Below, piece by piece: positions 1 through 5,318 of a stretch of DNA of 5,960 nt; the stretch's first letter is position 1; every line of letters starts with the position of its first letter. The position numbers and the translations under genes were made by a program. The DNA comes from Candidatus Nomurabacteria bacterium. Lineage in GTDB: Bacteria; Patescibacteriota; Minisyncoccia; Phycocordibacterales; UBA918. The notes beneath the pieces were generated by a model. That model was not told where the DNA came from. It saw only the letters and a program-made list of their open reading frames with translations, and made no database searches. The stretch covers positions 1 through 5,960 of the forward strand of contig CALRHO010000052.1 of the NCBI GenBank assembly GCA_943359405.1, read 5' to 3'.

Positions 1-69
1 ACATGGTCCCAATACCAATACCGGTGATAAAGGCTACCGTGCAAATGTAGAAAACGGGTGCCACCGGGT

Positions 70-119
70 AAGTATATAAAGAAAAACCCGGACCGCGCGA
101 TATGTTGCGCAGGGCCGGG
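70..119 (-). terminator. Intrinsic terminator of the 32-aa membrane peptide unit
   Basis: Read on the minus strand, a GC-rich stem (arms 107-119 and 87-98, with one bulge at 111 and one mismatch 92/114, 8-nt loop 99-106) is followed at once by TTTTTCTTTATATA (86 down to 73). The U-rich tail lies only on the minus-strand side, so it ends leftward transcription. It begins about 48 nt past the stop of the small gene at 167-265, which is the nearest reading frame it could serve. Confidence 0.8.
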
Positions 120-166
120 GTATCGGGTGGTCAGCTCACAGCTGAGCAAAAAACTATGTTGAAGGT

Positions 167-265
167 TCAGCTCGTGAGGCCGACCTTCGAATAGATGTGG
201 CGATAGGGATCGAAGACAGACCCCAGAAGGTACAGAAGGACGAGGGCGAGGACGAGGTGCATCAT
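167..265 (-). CDS. Small single-pass membrane peptide, 32 aa, unknown function
   Basis: The frame starts ATG-ATG and encodes MMHLVLALVLLYLLGSVF, then a polar basic tail DPYRHIYSKVGLTS and TGA. Residues 4-18 are almost entirely Leu/Val/Ala/Tyr, enough for one short membrane helix. Arg and Lys follow the helix, so by the positive-inside rule the C-terminus would be cytoplasmic. A GAGG at 275-278 lies 9 nt before the first ATG and is a plausible SD. The frame sits between a promoter-like pair (351-379) and a U-tailed terminator (70-119), so the whole unit looks self-contained. I recognise no family. It could be a regulatory small membrane protein, a toxin-like peptide, or a leader peptide. A chance frame cannot be excluded at this length; the flanking signals are the main support. 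Confidence 0.55.
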   Translation of the reverse strand: MMHLVLALVLLYLLGSVFDPYRHIYSKVGLTS

Positions 266-293
266 GGCACAAAACCTCAATTAAATTGAACGT

Positions 294-344
294 GATGACT
301 CAACGCCTCTTAGTCGGTCCCGCGACTAGCGGAGACGTGTCATC
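294..344 (-). promoter_or_regulatory. Structured 5' leader of the 32-aa peptide mRNA
   Basis: On the minus strand three nested helices form: GATGAC (344-339) with GTCATC (299-294); CGTCTC (337-332) with GAGGCG (309-304); and TAGTCG (328-323) with CGACTA (316-311), loop 322-317. The middle helix has a U-G wobble on the minus strand but a C/A mismatch on the plus strand, which favours minus-strand transcription. The predicted start site, about 7 nt past the -10 at 351-356, falls close to the outermost base pair. It may be a regulatory leader or a 5' stabilising fold. It matches no riboswitch class that I recognise. Confidence 0.45.
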
Positions 345-350
345 GTCTTC

Positions 351-379
351 ACAGTACCGGTACTGCGCACGAGCGTCAA
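351..379 (-). promoter_or_regulatory. Putative sigma70-type promoter with palindromic -10 region
   Basis: On the minus strand TTGACG (379-374) is separated by exactly 17 bp from TACTGT (356-351). The -35 matches the consensus in 5 of 6 positions; the -10 matches in only 3 of 6. The -10 and part of the spacer lie within a perfect 14-bp palindrome, CAGTACCGGTACTG (352-365), a natural place for a repressor. It would drive the structured leader and the small membrane peptide at 167-265. Spacing and context are good, but the -10 is weak. Confidence 0.45.
352..365. repeat. Perfect 14-bp palindrome CAGTACCGGTACTG
   Basis: CAGTACC and GGTACTG are exact reverse complements with no spacer. The site overlaps the -10 hexamer of the putative leftward promoter (351-379), so it may be an operator. 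A small outer repeat, CACAG and CTGTG, also flanks it more widely (about 350-404). Confidence 0.6.
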
Positions 380-436
380 CCCTCGCACCCTGTGAAAATG
401 AAAAACGCCGCCCCCATGAGAGCGACGAACGTCTGC

Positions 437-464
437 GGAAGGCGGGCCACATTGCCCGCCTTCC
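437..464 (-). terminator. Perfect 11-bp hairpin after the recJ operon
   Basis: GGAAGGCGGGC (437-447) and GCCCGCCTTCC (454-464) pair perfectly around a 6-nt loop. The hairpin starts 22 nt past the stop codon of the small basic protein (486-674), where an operon terminator is expected. No U-tract follows directly on either strand; on the minus strand the first T-rich run is about 30 nt further on (near 393-405). It could be a factor-dependent terminator or a 3' stability hairpin. Confidence 0.5.
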
Positions 465-485
465 CATCCTGACGACGTAATGGAT

Positions 486-674
486 TCAGCCGGTGGACAG
501 GCGCTCGGGCGGCTTAATATCCCTCAGCACAGCGACCTGCTCGTAAGGAATGATGCGCTTCTTTGCGCGCCCATTGGTCCCAATGATCTTGACGGCAATC
601 CTGCCCTTCCTCCGCTTGGTGAGAGGCTTCCCCACCACAACCCTGCCACAACGCAAAACCGCTTCCTTGATCAT
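486..674 (-). CDS. Small basic protein, 62 aa, unknown function
   Basis: The chosen ATG at 674 has AAGGA 8 nt upstream. In-frame GTG and TTG codons further up (to 740) would give up to 84 aa, but their SD spacing is poor. The protein is rich in Lys/Arg and beta-forming residues: CGRVVVGKPLTKRRKGRIAV (about 9-28), then KIIGTNGRAKKRIIPYEQVA and a VLRDIKP tail. Alternating Val/Ile with Gly turns and basic patches resembles a small SH3/KOW-like nucleic-acid-binding barrel, but that is only an impression of fold. It begins 72 bp after the RNase HI gene on the same strand, so co-transcription with recJ and RNase HI is likely. I recognise no named family. The opposite strand is also open here (480-704), but has low-complexity composition and no SD. 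Confidence 0.5.
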   Translation of the reverse strand: MIKEAVLRCGRVVVGKPLTKRRKGRIAVKIIGTNGRAKKRIIPYEQVAVLRDIKPPERLSTG

Positions 675-746
675 TCTTCTCGTCCTTCCCTTGGCCACTC
701 CTGATACAACACCAGGTGATACCACGTAAAACAGTAGCAACCACTC

Positions 747-1163
747 CTACTTCCCGTCAAGAGCTTCATTCACGAGGCGGTCGGCTTCTTTATTGTGCTC
801 CCGACGGACGTGAGAAAACGTTACCAACGGAAGATGGGCGAGTACCGACTTGATACGACCGTGCAGTTGCGCCAAATTGGCATCCTTGACCTTGTACTCA
901 CCACGTAGTTGTTTGACCACCAGTTCACTGTCGAGACGAAATTCCAAAGTATGGTCACAAAGCGTTTCACCGAAGTGTTCACCAAGACGGCGCAAAGCAG
1001 TAATCACCGCTTGGTACTCAGCGACGTTGTTCGTCGCCTCACCAATCGTCTCTTTGTGTTCAAGGAGTACTGTGCCCGCTGTATCAACTGCAAACACACC
1101 AATTGCCGCTGGTCCTGGGTTACCACGCGCACCACCGTCGGTGTAACAAAATATAGTATCCAT
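747..1163 (-). CDS. rnhA: Ribonuclease HI family protein (archaeal/Gram-positive type)
   Basis: This enzyme cleaves the RNA strand of RNA:DNA hybrids in the cytoplasm, removing primers and R-loops with Mg ions. The ATG at 1163 gives 138 aa and starts right at the RNase H fold: MDTIFCYTDGGARGNPGP. The four catalytic acids are visible: D9 (YTDGG), E49 (NNVAEYQA), D78 (RLDSE) and D127 (HNKEAD), with the loop histidine H123. The basic-protrusion 'handle' of the E. coli enzyme is absent; the GEYKVKDANLAQLHGRI stretch (88-104) is typical of the shorter type. The frame stays open to 1250, but the extra 29 residues carry no conserved motif. There is no SD before the ATG. It follows recJ by 104 bp on the same strand. 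Confidence 0.88.
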   Translation of the reverse strand: MDTIFCYTDGGARGNPGPAAIGVFAVDTAGTVLLEHKETIGEATNNVAEYQAVITALRRLGEHFGETLCDHTLEFRLDSELVVKQLRGEYKVKDANLAQLHGRIKSVLAHLPLVTFSHVRREHNKEADRLVNEALDGK

Positions 1164-1207
1164 AGTGACTAAGAGACTAGCACGGTGATGACACTCACCA
1201 CAACCAC

Positions 1208-1233
1208 TACTACTATCGTAGCTGATAGTAGTA
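1208..1233. repeat. 10-bp perfect inverted repeat between recJ and RNase HI
   Basis: TACTACTATC (1208-1217) and GATAGTAGTA (1224-1233) are exact reverse complements around a 6-nt loop. The repeat sits in the 104-bp gap after recJ and before the RNase HI start. It is AT-rich and has no T-run on the minus side (GTGGTTGTGG follows), so it is a poor terminator. An mRNA processing or stability hairpin, or a protein-binding site for a promoter internal to the operon, fits better. Confidence 0.55.
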
Positions 1234-1267
1234 CGAATTAAGAAGGGCATGGTACCAGTCGTGCCGT

Positions 1268-2926
1268 CTACACTGGCTGGATATCAACGATACGTAGTCG
1301 TACCTGCCGGCGATTCATAAAGTATGACTCCTCAACATACGCCAGAAGGGACAGTGGTACACCCGCCCGCGGCTCACGTGAAAAACTCTGTGGGCTGGCA
1401 AAAAAAGCAATTGCTTCGAGGCTACCGCGTCCGCGCGGGAACGTAAGCTTGAGGTGCTCCTTCGCCTTTCCAAACACGGCGACCTGCTCTGGTACGATAT
1501 TTGAAAACGCAAATAACGGCTTTTCGTTACCCTTACCAAACGGTGCGAGTTTTCGTAACATGCCCACGAGCGATTCATCCACCTCAGCCAACGTGAGCAG
1601 TGCATCGGGTACGAGTTCTTCGCGCACCACCGCCGCCGCACCAAGCGCCTGGTACTGGCGATTCAATTCCTCGCCAAGCGTAAAAATAAAATCATCATGG
1701 ACTGAAAATCCACCTGAGGCATGGTGCCCACCGTACTCAAGAAAGATTGGCGCCGCTGCCTCCATAAGGCGCACTACACTCACCCCACCCCCCGACCGGG
1801 CCGAGCCTTTGTACACGTCGTTACCATCACGCCCCCAGAGAAATGCTGGCCGCGCGTACTCTTCGGCTAGTTTATTGGCCGCAAGGCCCACGAGTGCCGG
1901 CCGCCACTCGGGTGAACCAAAGACCAGTACGGGTGGCAGCTCACCGACGTATCCCTTGAGGCGCTCGTGAATGTCGCGCGTCATGAGCGCCACCGCTGCT
2001 TTTCGTTTTCCGTTAAGGTCCTCAAGATGATCAATCCGAACCGCCGCCTCTACCGGGTCGCTCGCTGCCAACATGTAAAATGCCTCAAGGGGCTCACCCA
2101 TACGTGAAGCAGCATTGATGCGCGGCCCGATGGAAAAACCAATATCGTCTTCGGTAAGGAGTCGTTGCTCGAGCTTCTGCCGGCGCAGTAGTTTCTGGAG
2201 GCCCGGTCGGCGCGACTTCCGAAGCACGAGGAGTCCATAGTGTGCAAACACCCGATTCTCGTCCCGTAGGGGCACCATGTCAGCAATCGTCGCAATCCCA
2301 ACCATATCAAGCAGCCACCGCTCCTGACCGGGCGGGAGCGTGGCTGCACCGCTACCGATATAAGCCTGCACCAGTTTAAATACCACCGCACTGCCACAGA
2401 GTTCGGTAAACGGGTAAGAGCCTAATTTAGGATTGACTATGGCTACCGCCTCGGCCGGAAGCGTCACTCCTGGTTCATGGTGATCAGTCACTATCACATC
2501 GATGCCAAGTGACCGCGCATGGGCAATTGCTTCTCGGTCAGTGGTACCACAATCAATGGTAATGATAAGCGTAACCCCGTGCTTTGCGAGCACATCTACC
2601 GCCGCCACCGACAATCCAAAACCTTCAAAGTGACGGTGCGGGATGTAATTTTCAAAATTGGTAAACCCAATACTTTTAAAAAAGTCATGGAGGACCACCG
2701 CGCCCGGTATTCCATCACAGTCGTAGTCACTAAAAATACCCACCCGTTCGCCCTGCGTAATGGCTGCCCGTAGCCGTGCCACTGCCTTATCCATATCATG
2801 AAGGAGGTGCGGGTCATGCAAATGTTCATCAAAACGCGGATCTAAGAAACGGGCTACATCCTCTGGGTCAGTGAGGCCACGGCGCGCAAGGAGTGCGGCA
2901 AGGAGCGGGTGATCTAAAGAAGCCAT
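1268..2926 (-). CDS. recJ: Single-stranded-DNA-specific exonuclease RecJ
   Basis: RecJ degrades single-stranded DNA 5' to 3' in recombination (RecF pathway), mismatch repair and base-excision repair. At 552 aa the protein is close to the usual RecJ length. The DHH phosphoesterase core is complete: DYDCDG at 67-72 (motif I), IDCGTT at 124-129, VTDHH at 146-150 (the DHH signature), VNPK at 164-167, CGSAVVFK at 177-184 and IADMVPL at 214-220. GPRINAASRMGEP (267-279) follows, and the DHHA1 domain carries GGHHASGGF (399-407). The last ~130 residues correspond to the OB-like C-terminal domain. The ATG at 2926 has no purine-rich SD. The gene heads a minus-strand series (recJ, RNase HI, small basic protein) and diverges from the HIT gene across 50 bp. 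Confidence 0.96.
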   Translation of the reverse strand: MASLDHPLLAALLARRGLTDPEDVARFLDPRFDEHLHDPHLLHDMDKAVARLRAAITQGERVGIFSDYDCDGIPGAVVLHDFFKSIGFTNFENYIPHRHFEGFGLSVAAVDVLAKHGVTLIITIDCGTTDREAIAHARSLGIDVIVTDHHEPGVTLPAEAVAIVNPKLGSYPFTELCGSAVVFKLVQAYIGSGAATLPPGQERWLLDMVGIATIADMVPLRDENRVFAHYGLLVLRKSRRPGLQKLLRRQKLEQRLLTEDDIGFSIGPRINAASRMGEPLEAFYMLAASDPVEAAVRIDHLEDLNGKRKAAVALMTRDIHERLKGYVGELPPVLVFGSPEWRPALVGLAANKLAEEYARPAFLWGRDGNDVYKGSARSGGGVSVVRLMEAAAPIFLEYGGHHASGGFSVHDDFIFTLGEELNRQYQALGAAAVVREELVPDALLTLAEVDESLVGMLRKLAPFGKGNEKPLFAFSNIVPEQVAVFGKAKEHLKLTFPRGRGSLEAIAFFASPQSFSREPRAGVPLSLLAYVEESYFMNRRQVRLRIVDIQPV

Positions 2927-2976
2927 GGAGAGTCAGGTGGCACCTATGGTACCATGCATCGCATAATCATAGTGCT
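2927..2976. promoter_or_regulatory. Divergent recJ / HIT promoter region with two palindromes
   Basis: Only 50 bp separate the two start codons. The gap holds AGGTG-G-CACCT (2935-2945) directly abutting ATGGTACCAT (2946-2955), a perfect 10-bp palindrome. A -10-like CATAAT (2962-2967) lies 9 bp before the HIT ATG, which would make that mRNA nearly leaderless. On the other strand TATGAT, near 2966-2978, could serve recJ. No clear -35 is visible for either. With so little room, one bound protein would affect both genes. Confidence 0.4.
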
Positions 2977-3378
2977 ATGTCTACTATTTTTGAAAAAATT
3001 ATCGCCCGAGAAATCCCTGCCGACATTATTTACGAGGACGATACAGTGGTAGCCTTTCTTGATATTAAGCCAGTCCACGCAGGTCATGCGCTCGTGGTAC
3101 CAAAGACACCCTTTACCGATATCTTTACCAGTGACCCTAAGACCCTTAGCCACATGATGGAGGTGGCGACTACCATCGGCCGTCGCCTTAAGGAACGCCT
3201 TGGTGCCGATGGGGTTAACCTCGTTATGAACAACGGTGCTGCTGCTGGGCAGGAGGTTTTCCATGCACACCTCCACATCATTCCCCGCTACGAAGGTGAC
3301 CACGCCTTTACCCCACCCACCCACGACCCAGTAACCCCTGAAGATATCACCGCCACCGCCGAGAAGCTACGCGACTAG
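2977..3378 (+). CDS. HIT family protein (histidine triad nucleotide hydrolase)
   Basis: HIT proteins hydrolyse or transfer nucleotides from phosphoramidates or dinucleoside polyphosphates in the cytoplasm. The 133-aa protein shows the family pattern in order: FEKIIAREIPADIIYEDD at the N-terminus, VVAFLDIKPVHAGHALVVPK (24-43), NLVMNNGAAAGQ (81-92) and the triad HAHLHIIPR (96-104), with H98 the expected nucleophile. The Cys pair some relatives carry before the first helix (C-x-F-C) is absent: the segment reads STIFEK. The frame is open back to 2893, but the upstream 28 residues overlap the recJ start and look non-coding, so ATG 2977 is chosen. There is no SD. It is an HinT/Ap4A-hydrolase-like member; the exact substrate cannot be told. 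Confidence 0.93.
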   Translation: MSTIFEKIIAREIPADIIYEDDTVVAFLDIKPVHAGHALVVPKTPFTDIFTSDPKTLSHMMEVATTIGRRLKERLGADGVNLVMNNGAAAGQEVFHAHLHIIPRYEGDHAFTPPTHDPVTPEDITATAEKLRD

Positions 3379-3426
3379 GAAATAATCACCCTAATTCTGT
3401 CAACCTTAAGGAGCAATCCGGGAAGC

Positions 3427-3454
3427 TTTACTGTGAATACTTCATAAGTATAAT
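3427..3454 (+). promoter_or_regulatory. Promoter of the patatin-like gene with operator-like inverted repeat
   Basis: TTTACT (3427-3432), a 16-bp spacer and a perfect TATAAT (3449-3454) lie 28 bp before the start codon, leaving room for the SD AGGAG (3471-3475). A perfect inverted repeat, ATACTT-cat-AAGTAT (3437-3451), occupies the spacer and the first half of the -10, where a bound repressor would block RNA polymerase. The ATACT/AGTAT half-sites also occur in the repeat at the start of the neighbouring regulator (5182-5214). Confidence 0.7.
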
Positions 3455-3481
3455 TACCGCAGGCAGTACCAGGAGAAAAAA

Positions 3482-4396
3482 ATGACCGAAGCCGTAGTGA
3501 CGACGGGTGACGAAAGTGTCCTGGACGCTTTCTATAATCCAAAGGCAAAACTGGCCATTGTGGCCTGCGCGGGCGGCAACCGAAATGCGTTGACTGGCGG
3601 AGCGTTTATTTCACTACGCCGCCGACGCCTTGGATCAAGGCCCGACGCATTCGTAGGTGTCTCAAGTGGGATCGCCACCATCGGTTTTCTAATGGGCAAT
3701 GGTGTGGCGCCAGACATCAAAGTGTTCGCGCAAGATATGTCAGACAAACGGATGTTTGATTTGACTCGTCGATTCTGGGGCGGCCACCCCTTTGACGTCG
3801 ACTACGTGGAGCGGGTCTTTCGAGGCCTTGAAAACCGCCGCGGCATTCGAGCCCACGAGGCGATCAAACACCGAGCACCGCTCTACGCAGTGCTCGGGCA
3901 TGCGCAGACTGGTAAGCCCATCATAAGAAAAGCGGAAGATGCCGAGGATATCTGGAAGCTTGCCAGTTACGGTGCGGCCGTTACTGGCTTTGCCCGACCG
4001 CTGACCTACCGCGGCCTGCCGGTGACCGATGGTTATTTCACGAAGCACAACCTGCCTGTGGAGTGGCTCATCGCACAAGAGCAGCCGACCGATGTCCTCG
4101 TCTTCGCCGGCAAGGACTTCGATCCCAAACCTCGGCCGTCATCATGGCTAGAACAGGCACTATACCGGAGCGGTTATGCGAGAGCTAACAGCACGGTACA
4201 AGACCTCATTCGCACCAGGGACATTCGGTTTATGCAAACCGCAGAAAGGGTGGTGACGCTACCCAGGGTGCGAGTCCTCATTGTCTGGATGCCGGAAAAG
4301 CTCTCCCCAATCAAAATAAATGAAGAAAAATCACGGGAGCTCGTGAGGGTTGGCTACCGGACGATGGAAGCACTCTTTAAGCGGCGTCGCCTGTAA
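3482..4396 (+). CDS. Patatin-like phospholipase family protein
   Basis: Patatin-fold enzymes are Ser-Asp dyad lipid acyl hydrolases. The 304-aa protein resembles the YjjU-like bacterial branch. Visible elements: a beta strand plus glycine loop KLAIVACAGGNRNALTGG (23-40), the nucleophile elbow FVGVSSG (57-63; GxSxG with S61), a middle domain with YAVLGHAQTGKP (135-146), ASYGAAVTGFARP (161-173) and the dyad motif VTDGYF (D183-G184). The oxyanion loop is unusual: the family's GGGxRG reads AGGNRN. No signal peptide or membrane helix is visible, so it is probably cytoplasmic or membrane-peripheral; the C-terminus is strongly basic (KRRRL). AGGAG 6-7 nt upstream fixes the start. It has its own promoter and terminator, so it is a single-gene unit. 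Activity on phospholipid is inferred from family. Confidence 0.85.
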   Translation: MTEAVVTTGDESVLDAFYNPKAKLAIVACAGGNRNALTGGAFISLRRRRLGSRPDAFVGVSSGIATIGFLMGNGVAPDIKVFAQDMSDKRMFDLTRRFWGGHPFDVDYVERVFRGLENRRGIRAHEAIKHRAPLYAVLGHAQTGKPIIRKAEDAEDIWKLASYGAAVTGFARPLTYRGLPVTDGYFTKHNLPVEWLIAQEQPTDVLVFAGKDFDPKPRPSSWLEQALYRSGYARANSTVQDLIRTRDIRFMQTAERVVTLPRVRVLIVWMPEKLSPIKINEEKSRELVRVGYRTMEALFKRRRL

Positions 4397-4418
4397 AGGC
4401 GGCGCCGTAACTTTTTTT
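4381..4418 (+). terminator. Intrinsic terminator of the patatin-like gene
   Basis: CGGCGTCGCC (4382-4391) pairs with GGCGGCGCCG (4398-4407) through a U-G wobble, with a 6-nt loop that contains the TAA stop codon. TAAC and seven T residues (4412-4418) follow. The wobble is favourable only in plus-strand RNA. The stem starts inside the last codons of the gene, a compact arrangement. A separate terminator for the convergent regulator gene is not evident in 4419-4470, which holds only an AT-rich 8-bp inverted repeat (TATAAAAA near 4422, TTTTTATA near 4463). Confidence 0.9.
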
Positions 4419-4470
4419 GATTATAAAAAACTCTGCCCCCAATCTTTCGTTTAACCAAAAGGTTTTTATA

Positions 4471-5184
4471 TTAATGGCGCTGATGGGGATTAATTTTTTT
4501 ACCAAGCAGAGCCAGCGCTTGGATTAATGCGCGCATAGAGTCAGCAAAAGAGTGATCTTGGAGTGATCGAAAGCGACTTTCTGACGGATTAACAAGGAAT
4601 GTCGTGTCATCAGCGACCCAAATGATATCGCTGAAAACGAGTCGCTCATCAGCCACTTCGTACATCTCAAACAAGCGACCCTGGAGAACCTGCCATACCT
4701 CACGTGGAAGCTTAGTAACTGCACTTTGGCCAATTACTCCCTCAGCAACACGACCAGACTTTTTAATGAACGCCTGCAGTCCAGCATATTCACTCCCCAT
4801 AGCCGACAAAGTTGCTTCGGCTATACCTGAGGGCTCGATAAAGTACAGACGGCTTTTGCTACGTGAACCAACCACGCGACGCACCACAACAAGCATCTCT
4901 GAGAGCGTTCCGTACTGTACTAATGAAACCTGCTGTTTAGCGGCCAAGAATAATTCCCGAGCCTCTGGTGTAAGTTCATAGACACGACGTTGGCCAAAAG
5001 GGGCAGCAGTCAGCCACCCCAGCTGACATAGTCGTTTGAGTCGATAATCAACCGTTGTGCGTTTTTCAGATAAGGTGAGCGCCAGCGGGTACGACTGCCC
5101 CTTACCAGCACGGTCGAGTGCGGTCATGATTTTTATGTCGAGCGCTGACAACCCAAGCCGTTTGTGTGCGGTAGTATATCGCAT
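4471..5184 (-). CDS. TrmB-like winged helix-turn-helix transcriptional regulator
   Basis: The 237-aa protein has an N-terminal winged helix: LGLSALDIKIMTALDRAGKG (10-29), a helix-turn-helix with recognition helix about KRTTVDYRLKRLCQLGWL (41-58), and a wing with FGQRRVYELTPEARELF (63-79). A linker helix (80-105) leads to a C-terminal alpha/beta domain with RLYFIEPSGIAEA (112-124), an LFEMYEVADERLVFS segment (171-185) and a FADSMRALIQALALLG helix (213-228). This layout resembles TrmB-type regulators, whose C-terminal domain senses a ligand or mediates dimerisation; the ligand here is unknown. MarR/ArsR-like alternatives fit the DNA-binding part equally well. There is no SD, and the ATG lies within a 33-bp inverted repeat (5182-5214), which suggests negative autoregulation. 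It is convergent with the patatin gene and divergent from the small membrane gene. Confidence 0.72.
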   Translation of the reverse strand: MRYTTAHKRLGLSALDIKIMTALDRAGKGQSYPLALTLSEKRTTVDYRLKRLCQLGWLTAAPFGQRRVYELTPEARELFLAAKQQVSLVQYGTLSEMLVVVRRVVGSRSKSRLYFIEPSGIAEATLSAMGSEYAGLQAFIKKSGRVAEGVIGQSAVTKLPREVWQVLQGRLFEMYEVADERLVFSDIIWVADDTTFLVNPSESRFRSLQDHSFADSMRALIQALALLGKKINPHQRH

Positions 5185-5214
5185 ACTATTTCTAAATGCT
5201 TTAGAAATAGTATG
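5182..5214. promoter_or_regulatory. Perfect 15+15 bp inverted repeat over the regulator start (operator candidate)
   Basis: CATACTATTTCTAAA (5182-5196) and TTTAGAAATAGTATG (5200-5214) are exact reverse complements with a TGC spacer. One end contains the regulator's start codon (5182-5184). The minus-strand TACTAT at 5213-5208 is a plausible -10, with TTGGAT about 16 bp upstream, so a bound dimer would cover both promoter and start. A further TAGTAT (5172-5177), inverted relative to 5183-5188, adds a third half-site inside the gene. Autoregulation by the 4471-5184 protein is the simplest reading; control of the divergent gene is also possible. Confidence 0.7.
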
Positions 5215-5302
5215 TCACAGATAACACTATCCAACAAGGGTTTTCTAAGACTCTACAAAATTAGTGTCACGTTGATGAAAAAACAGCTAGCCTACTATTT
5301 GG

Positions 5303-5313
5303 AAGGAGGTGAT
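5303..5313 (+). promoter_or_regulatory. Near-maximal Shine-Dalgarno sequence
   Basis: AAGGAGGTGAT is complementary over 11 nt to the conserved 3' end of bacterial 16S rRNA. Its GGAGG core ends 9 nt before TTG 5319, which decides that start. The conserved genes in this window lack any SD, so this site stands out. TACTAT (5293-5298), 5 bp upstream, looks like a -10, but transcription from it would begin inside the SD, so the true promoter is probably further left. Confidence 0.75.
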
Positions 5314-5318
5314 ATACA

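Noticed and set aside
1..79. Open frames at the left edge: plus strand 2-79 (ends TAA at 77) and the codon-aligned minus strand frame with a hydrophobic stretch from GTG at 64.
   Set aside because: Too short and cut by the edge; neither has an SD, a recognisable motif or a clear start. They are mirror frames of each other and I cannot choose between them.
286..480. 64-aa plus-strand frame.
   Set aside because: It runs through the palindrome, the leader helices and the 11-bp hairpin, has low-information composition and no SD.
480..704. 74-aa plus-strand frame opposite the small basic protein.
   Set aside because: No SD and no motif; the minus-strand frame has a better SD and fits the operon direction.
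1449..1970. 173-aa plus-strand frame inside recJ.
   Set aside because: Antisense shadow of a fully conserved recJ; Ser/Pro/Arg-rich composition typical of such shadows.
1246..3098. GGTACC occurring several times (near 1250, 2541, 2948, 3093).
   Set aside because: Four copies is only modestly above chance for a window this size, and three of them are within or beside coding sequence, so no special role is supported.
2944..3324. 126-aa minus-strand frame opposite the HIT gene.
   Set aside because: Shadow of the HIT gene, which shows the complete histidine triad motif.
4422..4470. TATAAAAA...TTTTTATA inverted repeat as terminator of the TrmB-like gene.
   Set aside because: AT-only stem with a 33-base interior and no GC clamp; not convincing as a terminator.
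5272..5298. TTGATG-N15-TACTAT as promoter of the small membrane gene.
   Set aside because: The spacer is short, and transcription would start inside the SD. Kept only as a possible regulator half-site.
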